Shown piece after piece: positions 12,331 through 26,329 of a stretch of DNA of 64,000 nucleotides; within the stretch, counting starts at the first letter, position 1, and each line of letters begins with the position of its first letter. This DNA comes from Anthonomus grandis grandis (taxonomy: Eukaryota > Arthropoda > Insecta > Coleoptera > Curculionidae), in NCBI RefSeq assembly GCF_022605725.1, contig NC_065564.1, positions 1,736,001 to 1,800,000 on the forward strand, in the 5' to 3' direction. Under the pieces are notes generated by a model. The model did not search any database. It was not told the origin of the DNA and saw only the letters and a program-made list of their open reading frames with translations. Made by a program: the position numbers and the translations under genes.

Positions 12331-14569
12331 AATCACATTTTTGCCTATAACTTGGAAACTTTCAAGTTTTTCGAAAAAAGTGTAAAGTAACTTTTTGTTC
12401 TATTTTTAAAATTCTTCACTTTAATCCAAGTTTCATTTAAATCGGCCAAGAAATAAGGAAGTTATGGCAATTTTGGTGTTGGATCCAAAAAAAAAAATCA
12501 CATTTTTGCCTATAACTTGGAAACTTTCAAGTTTTTCGAAAAAAGTGTAAAGTAACTTTTTGTTCTATTTTTAAAATTCTTCACTTTGATCCAAGTTTCA
12601 TTCAACTCGGCCAAGAATTAAGGAAGTTATGGCATTTTTGGTGTTGGATCCAAAAAAAAAATCACATTTTTGCCTATAACTTGGAAACTTTCAAGTTTTT
12701 CGAAAAAAGTGTAAAGTAACTTTTTGTTCTATTTTTAAAATTCTTCACTATAATCCAAGTTTCATTTAAATCGGCCAAGAAATAAGGAAGTTATGGCAAT
12801 TTTGGTGTTGGATCCAAAAAAAAAATCACATTTTTGCCTATAACTTGGAAACTTTCAAGTTTTTCGAAAAAAGTGTAAAGTAACTTTTTGTTCTATTTTT
12901 AAAATTCTTCACTTTGATCCAAGTTTCATTTAAATCGGCCAAGAAATAAGGAAGTTATGGCATTTTTGGTGTTGGATCCAAAAAAAAAATCACATTTTTG
13001 CCTATAACTTGGAAACTTTCAAGTTTTTCGAAAAAAGTGTAAAGTAACTTTTTGTTCTATTTTTAAAATTCTTCACTTTGATCCAAGTTTCATTTAAATC
13101 GGCCAAGAAATAAGGAAGTTATGGCATTTTTGGTGTTGGATCCAAAAAAAAAAATCACATTTTTGCCTATAACTGGGAAACTTTCAAGTTTTTCGAAAAA
13201 AGTGTAAAGTAACTTTTTGTTCTATTTTTAAAATTCTTCACTTTAATCCAAGTTTTATTTAAATCGGCCAAGAAATAAGGAAGTTATGGCATTTTTGGTG
13301 TTGGATCCAAAAAAAAAAATCACATTTTTGCCTATAACTGGGAAACTTTCAAGTTTTTCGAAAAAAGTGTAAAGTAACTTTTTGTTCTATTTTTAAAATT
13401 CTTCACTTTAATCCAAGTTTCATTTAAATCGGCCAAGAAATAAGGAAGTTATGGCATTTTTGGTGTTGGATCCAAAAAAAAAAATCACATTTTTGCCTAT
13501 AACTGGGAAACTTTCAAGTTTTTCGAAAAAAGTGTAAAGTAACTTTTTGTTCTATTTTTAAAATTCTTCACTTTAATCCAAGTTTCATTTAAATCGGCCA
13601 AGAATTAAGGAAGTTATGGCATTTTTGGTGTTGGATCCAAAAAAAAAAATCACATTTTTGCCTATAACTTGGAAACTTTCAAGTTTTTCGAAAAAAGTGT
13701 AAAGTAACTTTTTGTTCTATTTTTAAAATTCTTCACTTTAATCCAAGTTTCATTTAAATCGGCCAAGAAATAAGGAAGTTATGGCAATTTTGGTGTTGGA
13801 TCCAAAAAAAAAAATCACATTTTTGCCTATAACTTGGAAACTTTCAAGTTTTTCGAAAAAAGTGTAAAGTAACTTTTTGTTCTATTTTTAAAATTCTTCA
13901 CTTTAATCCAAGTTTCATTTAAATCGGCCAAGAATTAAGGAAGTTATGGCAATTTTGGTGTTGGATCTGAAAAAAAAAATCACATTTTTGCCTATAACTT
14001 GGAAACTTTCAAGTTTTTCGAAAAAAGTGTAAAGTAACTTTTTGTTCTATTTTTAAAATTCTTCACTTTAATCCAAGTTTCATTTAAATCGGCCAAGAAT
14101 TAAGGAAGTTATGGCAATTTTGGTGTTGGATCTGAAAAAAAAAATCACATTTTTGCCTATAACTGGGAAACTTTCAAGTTTTTCGAAAAAAGTGTAAAGT
14201 AACTTTTTGTTCTATTTTTAAAATTCTTCACTTTAATCCAAGTTTCATTTAAATCGGCCAAGAATTAAGGAAGTTATGGCATTTTTGGTGTTGGATCCAA
14301 AAAAAAAAATCACATTTTTGCCTATAACTTGGAAACTTTCAAGTTTTTCGAAAAAAGTGTAAAGTAACTTTTTGTTCTATTTTTAAAATTCTTCACTTTA
14401 ATCCAAGTTTCATTTAAATCGGCCAAGAATTAAGGAAGTTATGGCAATTTTGGTGTTGGATCTGAAAAAAAAAATCACATTTTTGCCTATAACTGGGAAA
14501 CTTTCAAGTTTTTCGAAAAAAGTGTAAAGTAACTTTTTGTTCTATTTTTAAAATTCTTCACTTTAATCC

Positions 14570-15560
14570 AAGTTTCATTTAAATCGGCCAAGAAATAAGG
14601 AAGTTATGGCAATTTTGGTGTTGGATCCAAAAAAAAAAATCACATTTTTGCCTATAACTTGGAAACTTTCAAGTTTTTCGAAAAAAGTGTAAAGTAACTT
14701 TTTGTTCTATTTTTAAAATTCTTCACTTTAATCCAAGTTTCATTTAAATCGGCCAAGAATTAAGGAAGTTATGGCAATTTTGGTGTTGGATCTGAAAAAA
14801 AAAATCACATTTTTGCCTATAACTTGGAAACTTTCAAGTTTTTCGAAAAAAGTGTAAAGTAACTTTTTGTTCTATTTTTAAAATTCTTCACTTTAATCCA
14901 AGTTTCATTTAAATCGGCCAAGAATTAAGGAAGTTATGGCAATTTTGGTGTTGGATCTGAAAAAAAAAATCACATTTTTGCCTATAACTGGGAAACTTTC
15001 AAGTTTTTCGAAAAAAGTGTAAAGTAACTTTTTGTTCTATTTTTAAAATTCTTCACTTTAATCCAAGTTTCATTTAAATCGGCCAAGAAATAAGGAAGTT
15101 ATGGCAATTTTGGTGTTGGATCCAAAAAAAAAAATCACATTTTTGCCTATAACTTGGAAACTTTCAAGTTTTTCGAAAAAAGTGTAAAGTAACTTTTTGT
15201 TCTATTTTTAAAATTCTTCACTTTAATCCAAGTTTCATTTAAATCGGCCAAGAATTAAGGAAGTTATGGCAATTTTGGTGTTGGATCTGAAAAAAAAAAT
15301 CACATTTTTGCCTATAACTTGGAAACTTTCAAGTTTTTCGAAAAAAGTGTAAAGTAACTTTTTGTTCTATTTTTAAAATTCTTCACTTTAATCCAAGTTT
15401 CATTTAAATCGGCCAAGAATTAAGGAAGTTATGGCAATTTTGGTGTTGGATCTGAAAAAAAAAATCACATTTTTGCCTATAACTGGGAAACTTTCAAGTT
15501 TTTCGAAAAAAGTGTAAAGTAACTTTTTGTTCTATTTTTAAAATTCTTCACTTTAATCCA
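14570..15560. repeat. Trimeric (495-bp) higher-order stretch with GGATCTG variants
   Basis: Monomers run in threes: AAATAAGG/GGATCC/CTTGG, then AATTAAGG/GGATCTG/CTTGG, then AATTAAGG/GGATCTG/CTGGG. The pair of GGATCTG sites at about 14,791 and 14,956 recurs at about 15,286 and 15,451, and again in a shifted block at about 16,111 and 16,276. The GGATCTG form, which destroys the GGATCC site, is concentrated between about 13.9 and 17.8 kb. Confidence 0.7.
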
Positions 15561-18500
15561 AGTTTCATTTAAATCGGCCAAGAAATAAGGAAGTTATGGC
15601 AATTTTGGTGTTGGATCTGAAAAAAAAAATCACATTTTTGCCTATAACTGGGAAACTTTCAAGTTTTTCGAAAAAAGTGTAAAGTAACTTTTTGTTCTAT
15701 TTTTAAAATTCTTCACTTTAATCCAAGTTTCATTTAAATCGGCCAAGAAATAAGGAAGTTATGGCATTTTTGGTGTTGGATCCAAAAAAAAAAATCACAT
15801 TTTTGCCTATAACTGGGAAACTTTCAAGTTTTTCGAAAAAAGTGTAAAGTAACTTTTTGTTCTATTTTTAAAATTCTTCACTTTAATCCAAGTTTCATTT
15901 AAATCGGCCAAGAAATAAGGAAGTTATGGCAATTTTGGTGTTGGATCCAAAAAAAAAAATCACATTTTTGCCTATAACTTGGAAACTTTCAAGTTTTTCG
16001 AAAAAAGTGTAAAGTAACTTTTTGTTCTATTTTTAAAATTCTTCACTTTAATCCAAGTTTCATTTAAATCGGCCAAGAATTAAGGAAGTTATGGCAATTT
16101 TGGTGTTGGATCTGAAAAAAAAAATCACATTTTTGCCTATAACTTGGAAACTTTCAAGTTTTTCGAAAAAAGTGTAAAGTAACTTTTTGTTCTATTTTTA
16201 AAATTCTTCACTTTAATCCAAGTTTCATTTAAATCGGCCAAGAATTAAGGAAGTTATGGCAATTTTGGTGTTGGATCTGAAAAAAAAAATCACATTTTTG
16301 CCTATAACTGGGAAACTTTCAAGTTTTTCGAAAAAAGTGTAAAGTAACTTTTTGTTCTATTTTTAAAATTCTTCACTTTAATCCAAGTTTCATTTAAATC
16401 GGCCAAGAATTAAGGAAGTTATGGCATTTTTGGTGTTGGATCCAAAAAAAAAAATCACATTTTTGCCTATAACTTGGAAACTTTCAAGTTTTTCGAAAAA
16501 AGTGTAAAGTAACTTTTTGTTCTATTTTTAAAATTCTTCACTTTAATCCAAGTTTCATTTAAATCGGCCAAGAAATAAGGAAGTTATGGCAATTTTGGTG
16601 TTGGATCCAAAAAAAAAAATCACATTTTTGCCTATAACTGGGAAACTTTCAAGTTTTTCGAAAAAAGTGTAAAGTAACTTTTTGTTCTATTTTTAAAATT
16701 CTTCACTTTAATCCAAGTTTCATTTAAATCGGCCAAGAAATAAGGAAGTTATGGCATTTTTGGTGTTGGATCCAAAAAAAAAAATCACATTTTTGCCTAT
16801 AACTGGGAAACTTTCAAGTTTTTCGAAAAAAGTGTAAAGTAACTTTTTGTTCTATTTTTAAAATTCTTCACTTTAATCCAAGTTTCATTTAAATCGGCCA
16901 AGAATTAAGGAAGTTATGGCAATTTTGGTGTTGGATCCAAAAAAAAAATCACATTTTTGCCTATAACTTGGAAACTTTCAAGTTTTTCGAAAAAAGTGTA
17001 AAGTAACTTTTTGTTCTATTTTTAAAATTCTTCACTTTAATCCAAGTTTCATTTAAATCGGCCAAGAATTAAGGAAGTTATGGCAATTTTGGTGTTGGAT
17101 CTGAAAAAAAAAATCACATTTTTGCCTATAACTTGGAAACTTTCAAGTTTTTCGAAAAAAGTGTAAAGTAACTTTTTGTTCTATTTTTAAAATTCTTCAC
17201 TTTAATCCAAGTTTCATTTAAATCGGCCAAGAATTAAGGAAGTTATGGCAATTTTGGTGTTGGATCTGAAAAAAAAAATCACATTTTTGCCTATAACTGG
17301 GAAACTTTCAAGTTTTTCGAAAAAAGTGTAAAGTAACTTTTTGTTCTATTTTTAAAATTCTTCACTTTAATCCAAGTTTCATTTAAATCGGCCAAGAATT
17401 AAGGAAGTTATGGCAATTTTGGTGTTGGATCTGAAAAAAAAAATCACATTTTTGCCTATAACTGGGAAACTTTCAAGTTTTTCGAAAAAAGTGTAAAGTA
17501 ACTTTTTGTTCTATTTTTAAAATTCTTCACTTTAATCCAAGTTTCATTTAAATCGGCCAAGAATTAAGGAAGTTATGGCAATTTTGGTGTTGGATCTGAA
17601 AAAAAAAATCACATTTTTGCCTATAACTGGGAAACTTTCAAGTTTTTCGAAAAAAGTGTAAAGTAACTTTTTGTTCTATTTTTAAAATTCTTCACTTTAA
17701 TCCAAGTTTCATTTAAATCGGCCAAGAATTAAGGAAGTTATGGCAATTTTGGTGTTGGATCTGAAAAAAAAAATCACATTTTTGCCTATAACTTGGAAAC
17801 TTTCAAGTTTTTCGAAAAAAGTGTAAAGTAACTTTTTGTTCTATTTTTAAAATTCTTCACTTTGATCCAAGTTTCATTCAACTCGGCCAAGAATTAAGGA
17901 AGTTATGGCATTTTTGGTGTTGGATCCAAAAAAAAAAATCACATTTTTGCCTATAACTTGGAAACTTTCAAGTTTTTCGAAAAAAGTGTAAAGTAACTTT
18001 TTGTTCTATTTTTAAAATTCTTCACTATAATCCAAGTTTCATTTAAATCGGCCAAGAAATAAGGAAGTTATGGCAATTTTGGTGTTGGATCCAAAAAAAA
18101 AAAATCACATTTTTGCCTATAACTTGGAAACTTTCAAGTTTTTCGAAAAAAGTGTAAAGTAACTTTTTGTTCTATTTTTAAAATTCTTCACTTTGATCCA
18201 AGTTTCATTTAAATCGGCCAAGAAATAAGGAAGTTATGGCATTTTTGGTGTTGGATCCAAAAAAAAAATCACATTTTTGCCTATAACTTGGAAACTTTCA
18301 AGTTTTTCGAAAAAAGTGTAAAGTAACTTTTTGTTCTATTTTTAAAATTCTTCACTTTAATCCAAGTTTCATTTAAATCGGCCAAGAAATAAGGAAGTTA
18401 TGGCATTTTTGGTGTTGGATCCAAAAAAAAAAATCACATTTTTGCCTATAACTTGGAAACTTTCAAGTTTTTCGAAAAAAGTGTAAAGTAACTTTTTGTT

Positions 18501-21500
18501 CTATTTTTAAAATTCTTCACTTTAATCCAAGTTTCATTTAAATCGGCCAAGAAATAAGGAAGTTATGGCATTTTTGGTGTTGGATCCAAAAAAAAAAATC
18601 ACATTTTTGCCTATAACTGGGAAACTTTCAAGTTTTTCGAAAAAAGTGTAAAGTAACTTTTTGTTCTATTTTTAAAATTCTTCACTTTGATCCAAGTTTC
18701 ATTTAAATCGGCCAAGAAATAAGGAAGTTATGGCATTTTTGGTGTTGGATCCAAAAAAAAAAATCACATTTTTGCCTATAACTGGGAAACTTTCAAGTTT
18801 TTCGAAAAAAGTGTAAAGTAACTTTTTGTTCTATTTTTAAAATTCTTCACTTTAATCCAAGTTTCATTTAAATCGGCCAAGAAATAAGGAAGTTATGGCA
18901 TTTTTGGTGTTGGATCCAAAAAAAAAAATCACATTTTTGCCTATAACTGGGAAACTTTCAAGTTTTTCGAAAAAAGTGTAAAGTAACTTTTTGTTCTATT
19001 TTTAAAATTCTTCACTTTAATCCAAGTTTCATTTAAATCGGCCAAGAAATAAGGAAGTTATGGCATTTTTGGTGTTGGATCCAAAAAAAAAAATCACATT
19101 TTTGCCTATAACTGGGAAACTTTCAAGTTTTTCGAAAAAAGTGTAAAGTAACTTTTTGTTCTATTTTTAAAATTCTTCACTTTAATCCAAGTTTCATGTA
19201 AATCGGCCAAGAATTAAGGAAGTTATGGCATTTTTGGTGTTGGATCCAAAAAAAAAAATCACATTTTTGCCTATAACTTGGAAACTTTCAAGTTTTTCGA
19301 AAAAAGTGTAAAGTAACTTTTTGTTCTATTTTTAAAATTCTTCACTTTAATCCAAGTTTCATTTAAATCGGCCAAGAAATAAGGAAGTTATGGCAATTTT
19401 GGTGTTGGATCCAAAAAAAAAATCACATTTTTGCCTATAACTTGGAAACTTTCAAGTTTTTCGAAAAAAGTGTAAAGTAACTTTTTGTTCTATTTTTAAA
19501 ATTCTTCACTTTAATCCAAGTTTCATTTAAATCGGCCAAGAAATAAGGAAGTTATGGCATTTTTGGTGTTGGATCCAAAAAAAAAAATCACATTTTTGCC
19601 TATAACTTGGAAACTTTCAAGTTTTTCGAAAAAAGTGTAAAGTAACTTTTTGTTCTATTTTTAAAATTCTTCACTTTAATCCAAGTTTCATTTAAATCGG
19701 CCAAGAAATAAGGAAGTTATGGCAATTTTGGTGTTGGATCCAAAAAAAAAATCACATTTTTGCCTATAACTGGGAAACTTTCAAGTTTTTCGAAAAAAGT
19801 GTAAAGTAACTTTTTGTTCTATTTTTAAAATTCTTCACTTTGATCCAAGTTTCATTTAAATCGGCCAAGAAATAAGGAAGTTATGGCATTTTTGGTGTTG
19901 GATCCAAAAAAAAAATCACATTTTTGCCTATAACTGGGAAACTTTCAAGTTTTTCGAAAAAAGTGTAAAGTAACTTTTTGTTCTATTTTTAAAATTCTTC
20001 ACTTTAATCCAAGTTTCATTTAAATCGGCCAAGAAATAAGGAAGTTATGGCATTTTTGGTGTTGGATCCAAAAAAAAAAATCACATTTTTGCCTATAACT
20101 GGGAAACTTTCAAGTTTTTCGAAAAAAGTGTAAAGTAACTTTTTGTTCTATTTTTAAAATTCTTCACTTTAATCCAAGTTTCATTTAAATCGGCCAAGAA
20201 ATAAGGAAGTTATGGCATTTTTGGTGTTGGATCCAAAAAAAAAATCACATTTTTGCCTATAACTGGGAAACTTTCAAGTTTTTCGAAAAAAGTGTAAAGT
20301 AACTTTTTGTTCTATTTTTAAAATTCTTCACTTTAATCCAAGTTTCATTTAAATCGGCCAAGAATTAAGGAAGTTATGGCATTTTTGGTGTTGGATCCAA
20401 AAAAAAAAATCACATTTTTGCCTATAACTTGGAAACTTTCAAGTTTTTCGAAAAAAGTGTAAAGTAACTTTTTGTTCTATTTTTAAAATTCTTCACTTTG
20501 ATCCAAGTTTCATTCAACTCGGCCAAGAATTAAGGAAGTTATGGCATTTTTGGTGTTGGATCCAAAAAAAAAATCACATTTTTGCCTATAACTTGGAAAC
20601 TTTCAAGTTTTTCGAAAAAAGTGTAAAGTAACTTTTTGTTCTATTTTTAAAATTCTTCACTTTGATCCAAGTTTCATTCAACTCGGCCAAGAATTAAGGA
20701 AGTTATGGCATTTTTGGTGTTGGATCCAAAAAAAAAATCACATTTTTGCCTATAACTTGGAAACTTTCAAGTTTTTCGAAAAAAGTGTAAAGTAACTTTT
20801 TGTTCTATTTTTAAAATTCTTCACTATAATCCAAGTTTCATTTAAATCGGCCAAGAAATAAGGAAGTTATGGCAATTTTGGTGTTGGATCCAAAAAAAAA
20901 AATCACATTTTTGCCTATAACTTGGAAACTTTCAAGTTTTTCGAAAAAAGTGTAAAGTAACTTTTTGTTCTATTTTTAAAATTCTTCACTTTGATCCAAG
21001 TTTCATTCAAATCGGCCAAGAAATAAGGAAGTTATGGCATTTTTGGTGTTGGATCCAAAAAAAAAAATCACATTTTTGCCTATAACTTGGAAACTTTCAA
21101 GTTTTTCGAAAAAAGTGTAAAGTAACTTTTTGTTCTATTTTTAAAATTCTTCACTTTAATCCAAGTTTCATTTAAATCGGCCAAGAAATAAGGAAGTTAT
21201 GGCAATTTTGGTGTTGGATCCGAAAAAAAAAATCATATTTTTGCCTATAACTTGGAAACTTTCAAGTTTTTCGAAAAAAGTGTAAAGTAACTTTTTGTTC
21301 TATTTTTAAAATTCTTCACTTTGATCCAAGTTTCATTCAACTCGGCCAAGAATTAAGGAAGTTATGGCATTTTTGGTGTTGGATCCAAAAAAAAAAATCA
21401 CATTTTTGCCTATAACTTGGAAACTTTCAAGTTTTTCGAAAAAAGTGTAAAGTAACTTTTTGTTCTATTTTTAAAATTCTTCACTTTGATCCAAGTTTCA

Positions 21501-22699
21501 TTCAACTCGGCCAAGAATTAAGGAAGTTATGGCATTTTTGGTGTTGGATCCAAAAAAAAAATCACATTTTTGCCTATAACTTGGAAACTTTCAAGTTTTT
21601 CGAAAAAAGTGTAAAGTAACTTTTTGTTCTATTTTTAAAATTCTTCACTTTGATCCAAGTTTCATTCAACTCGGCCAAGAATTAAGGAAGTTATGGCATT
21701 TTTGGTGTTGGATCCAAAAAAAAAATCACATTTTTGCCTATAACTTGGAAACTTTCAAGTTTTTCGAAAAAAGTGTAAAGTAACTTTTTGTTCTATTTTT
21801 AAAATTCTTCACTATAATCCAAGTTTCATTTAAATCGGCCAAGAAATAAGGAAGTTATGGCAATTTTGGTGTTGGATCCAAAAAAAAAAATCACATTTTT
21901 GCCTATAACTTGGAAACTTTCAAGTTTTTCGAAAAAAGTGTAAAGTAACTTTTTGTTCTATTTTTAAAATTCTTCACTTTGATCCAAGTTTCATTCAAAT
22001 CGGCCAAGAAATAAGGAAGTTATGGCATTTTTGGTGTTGGATCCAAAAAAAAAAAATCACATTTTTGCCTATAACTTGGAAACTTTCAAGTTTTTCGAAA
22101 AAAGTGTAAAGTAACTTTTTGTTCTATTTTTAAAATTCTTCACTTTGATCCAAGTTTCATTCAACTCGGCCAAGAATTAAGGAAGTTATGGCATTTTTGG
22201 TGTTGGATCCAAAAAAAAAAATCACATTTTTGCCTATAACTTGGAAACTTTCAAGTTTTTCGAAAAAAGTGTAAAGTAACTTTTTGTTCTATTTTTAAAA
22301 TTCTTCACTTTAATCCAAGTTTCATTTAAATCGGCCAAGAAATAAGGAAGTTATGGCAATTTTGGTGTTGGATCCAAAAAAAAAAATCACATTTTTGCCT
22401 ATAACTTGGAAACTTTCAAGTTTTTCGAAAAAAGTGTAAAGTAACTTTTTGTTCTATTTTTAAAATTCTTCACTTTGATCCAAGTTTCATTTAAATCGGC
22501 CAAGAAATAAGGAAGTTATGGCATTTTTGGTGTTGGATCCAAAAAAAAAAATCACATTTTTGCCTATAACTGGGAAACTTTCAAGTTTTTCGAAAAAAGT
22601 GTAAAGTAACTTTTTGTTCTATTTTTAAAATTCTTTACTTTAATCCAAGTTTCATTTAAATCGGCCAAGAAATAAGGAAGTTATGGCATTTTTGGTGTT

Positions 22700-25600
22700 G
22701 GATCCAAAAAAAAAATCACATTTTTGCCTATAACTGGGAAACTTTCAAGTTTTTCGAAAAAAGTGTAAAGTAACTTTTTGTTCTATTTTTAAAATTCTTC
22801 ACTTTAATCCAAGTTTCATTTAAATCGGCCAAGAAATAAGGAAGTTATGGCATTTTTGGTGTTGGATCCAAAAAAAAAAATCACATTTTTGCCTATAACT
22901 TGGAAACTTTCAAGTTTTTCGAAAAAAGTGTAAAGTAACTTTTTGTTCTATTTTTAAAATTCTTCACTTTGATCCAAGTTTCATTTAAATCGGCCAAGAA
23001 ATAAGGAAGTTATGGCAATTTTGGTGTTGGATCCAAAAAAAAAAATCACATTTTTGCCTATAACTTGGAAACTTTCAAGTTTTTCGAAAAAAGTGTAAAG
23101 TAACTTTTTGTTCTATTTTTAAAATTCTTCACTATAATCCAAGTTTCATTTAAATCGGCCAAGAAATAAGGAAGTTATGGCAATTTTGGTGTTGGATCCA
23201 AAAAAAAATATCACATTTTTGCCTATAACTTGGAAACTTTCAAGTTTTTCGAAAAAAGTGTAAAGTAACTTTTTGTTCTATTTTTAAAATTCTTCACTTT
23301 GATCCAAGTTTCATTTAAATCGGCCAAGAATTAAGGAAGTTATGGCATTTTTGGTGTTGGATCCAAAAAAAAAAATCACATTTTTGCCTATAACTTGGAA
23401 ACTTTCAAGTTTTTCGAAAAAAGTGTAAAGTAACTTTTTGTTCTATTTTTAAAATTCTTCACTTTGATCCAAGTTTCATTCAAATCGGCCAAGAAATAAG
23501 GAAGTTATGGCATTTTTGGTGTTGGATCCAAAAAAAAAAATCACATTTTTGCCTATAACTTGGAAACTTTCAAGTTTTTCGAAAAAAGTGTAAAGTAACT
23601 TTTTGTTCTATTTTTAAAATTCTTCACTTTGATCCAAGTTTCATTCAACTCGGCCAAGAATTAAGGAAGTTATGGCATTTTTGGTGTTGGATCCAAAAAA
23701 AAAAATCACATTTTTGCCTATAACTTGGAAACTTTCAAGTTTTTCGAAAAAAGTGTAAAGTAACTTTTTGTTCTATTTTTAAAATTCTTCACTTTAATCC
23801 AAGGTTCATTTAAATCGGCCAAGAAATAAGGAAGTTATGGCAATTTTGGTGTTGGATCCAAAAAAAAAAATCACATTTTTGCCTATAACTTGGAAACTTT
23901 CAAGTTTTTCGAAAAAAGTGTAAAGTAACTTTTTGTTCTATTTTTAAAATTCTTCACTTTAATCCAAGGTTCATTTAAATCGGCCAAGAAATAAGGAAGT
24001 TATGGCATTTTTGGTGTTGGATCCAAAAAAAAAAATCACATTTTTGCCTATAACTTGGAAACTTTCAAGTTTTTCGAAAAAAGTGTAAAGTAACTTTTTG
24101 TTCTATTTTTAAAATTCTTCACTATAATCCAAGTTTCATTTAAATCGGCCAAGAAATAAGGAAGTTATGGCATTTTTGGTGTTGGATCCAAAAAAAAAAA
24201 TCACATTTTTGCCTATAACTTGGAAACTTTCAAGTTTTTCGAAAAAAGTGTAAAGTAACTTTTTGTTCTATTTTTAAAATTCTTCACTTTAATCCAAGGT
24301 TCATTTAAATCGGCCAAGAAATAAGGAAGTTATGGCAATTTTGGTGTTGTATCCAAAAAAAAAAATCACATTTTTGCCTATAACTTGGAAACTTTCAAGT
24401 TTTTCGAAAAAAGTGTAAAGTAACTTTTTGTTCTATTTTTAAAATTCTTCACTTTAATCCATGTTTCATTTAAATCGGCCAAGAAATAAGGAAGTTATGG
24501 CATTTTTGGTGTTGGATCCAAAAAAAAAAATCACATTTTTGCCTATAACTTGGAAACTTTCAAGTTTTTCGAAAAAAGTGTAAAGTAACTTTTTGTTCTA
24601 TTTTTAAAATTCTTCACTTTGATCCAAGTTTCATTTAAATCGGCCAAGAAATAAGGAAGTTATGGCATTTTTGGTGTTGGATCCAAAAAAAAAAATCACA
24701 TTTTTGCCTATAACTGGGAAACTTTCAAGTTTTTCGAAAAAAGTGTAAAGTAACTTTTTGTTCTATTTTTAAAATTCTTCACTTTAATCCAAGTTTCATT
24801 TAAATCGGCCAAGAATTAAGGAAGTTATGGCATTTTTGGTGTTGGATCCAAAAAAAAAAATCACATTTTTGCCTATAACTTGGAAACTTTCAAGTTTTTC
24901 GAAAAAAGTGTAAAGTAACTTTTTGTTCTATTTTTAAAATTCTTCACTTTAATCCAAGTTTCATTTAAATCGGCCAAGAAATAAGGAAGTTATGGCAATT
25001 TTGGTGTTGGATCCAAAAAAAAAAATCACATTTTTGCCTATAACTTGGAAACTTTCAAGTTTTTCGAAAAAAGTGTAAAGTAACTTTTTGTTCTATTTTT
25101 AAAATTCTTCACTTTGATCCAAGTTTCATTCAACTCGGCCAAGAATTAAGGAAGTTATGGCATTTTTGGTGTTGGATCCAAAAAAAAAATCACATTTTTG
25201 CCTATAACTTGGAAACTTTCAAGTTTTTCGAAAAAAGTGTAAAGTAACTTTTTGTTCTATTTTTAAAATTCTTCACTATAATCCAAGTTTCATTTAAATC
25301 GGCCAAGAAATAAGGAAGTTATGGCAATTTTGGTGTTGGATCCAAAAAAAAAAATCACATTTTTGCCTATAACTTGGAAACTTTCAAGTTTTTCGAAAAA
25401 AGTGTAAAGTAACTTTTTGTTCTATTTTTAAAATTCTTCACTTTGATCCAAGTTTCATTTAAATCGGCCAAGAAATAAGGAAGTTATGGCATTTTTGGTG
25501 TTGGATCCAAAAAAAAAATCACATTTTTGCCTATAACTTGGAAACTTTCAAGTTTTTCGAAAAAAGTGTAAAGTAACTCTTTGTTCTATTTTTAAAATTC

Positions 25601-25790
25601 TTCACTTTGATCCAAGTTTCATTCAACTCGGCCAAGAATTAAGGAAGTTATGGCATTTTTGGTGTTGGATCCAAAAAAAAAAATCACATTTTTGCCTATA
25701 ACTTGGAAACTTTCAAGTTTTTCGAAAAAAGTGTAAAGTAACTCTTTGTTCTATTTTTAAAATTCTTCACTTTGATCCAAGTTTCATTCA
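22700..25790. repeat. Copy 1 of a ~3.1-kb block duplicated at a 22-monomer offset
   Basis: Rare variants TTGTATCC (about 24,347), AATCCATGTTTC (about 24,460), an AAAAATATCAC form (about 23,205) and TAACTCTTTG (about 25,575 and 25,740) recur in the same order 3,626 bp downstream. The match breaks upstream of about 22,700, where TTCTTTACTT is unique to this copy, and downstream of about 25,790. Confidence 0.8.
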
Positions 25791-26329
25791 ACTCGGCCAA
25801 GAATTAAGGAAGTTATGGCATTTTTGGTGTTGGATCCAAAAAAAAAATCACATTTTTGCCTATAACTTGGAAACTTTCAAGTTTTTCGAAAAAAGTGTAA
25901 AGTAACTTTTTGTTCTATTTTTAAAATTCTTCACTATAATCCAAGTTTCATTTAAATCGGCCAAGAAATAAGGAAGTTATGGCAATTTTGGTGTTGGATC
26001 CAAAAAAAAAAATCACATTTTTGCCTATAACTTGGAAACTTTCAAGTTTTTCGAAAAAAGTGTAAAGTAACTTTTTGTTCTATTTTTAAAATTCTTCACT
26101 ATAATCCAAGTTTCATTTAAATCGGCCAAGAAATAAGGAAGTTATGGCAATTTTGGTGTTGGATCCAAAAAAAAAAATCACATTTTTGCCTATAACTTGG
26201 AAACTTTCAAGTTTTTCGAAAAAAGTGTAAAGTAACTTTTTGTTCTATTTTTAAAATTCTTCACTTTGATCCAAGTTTCATTTAAATCGGCCAAGAAATA
26301 AGGAAGTTATGGCATTTTTGGTGTTGGAT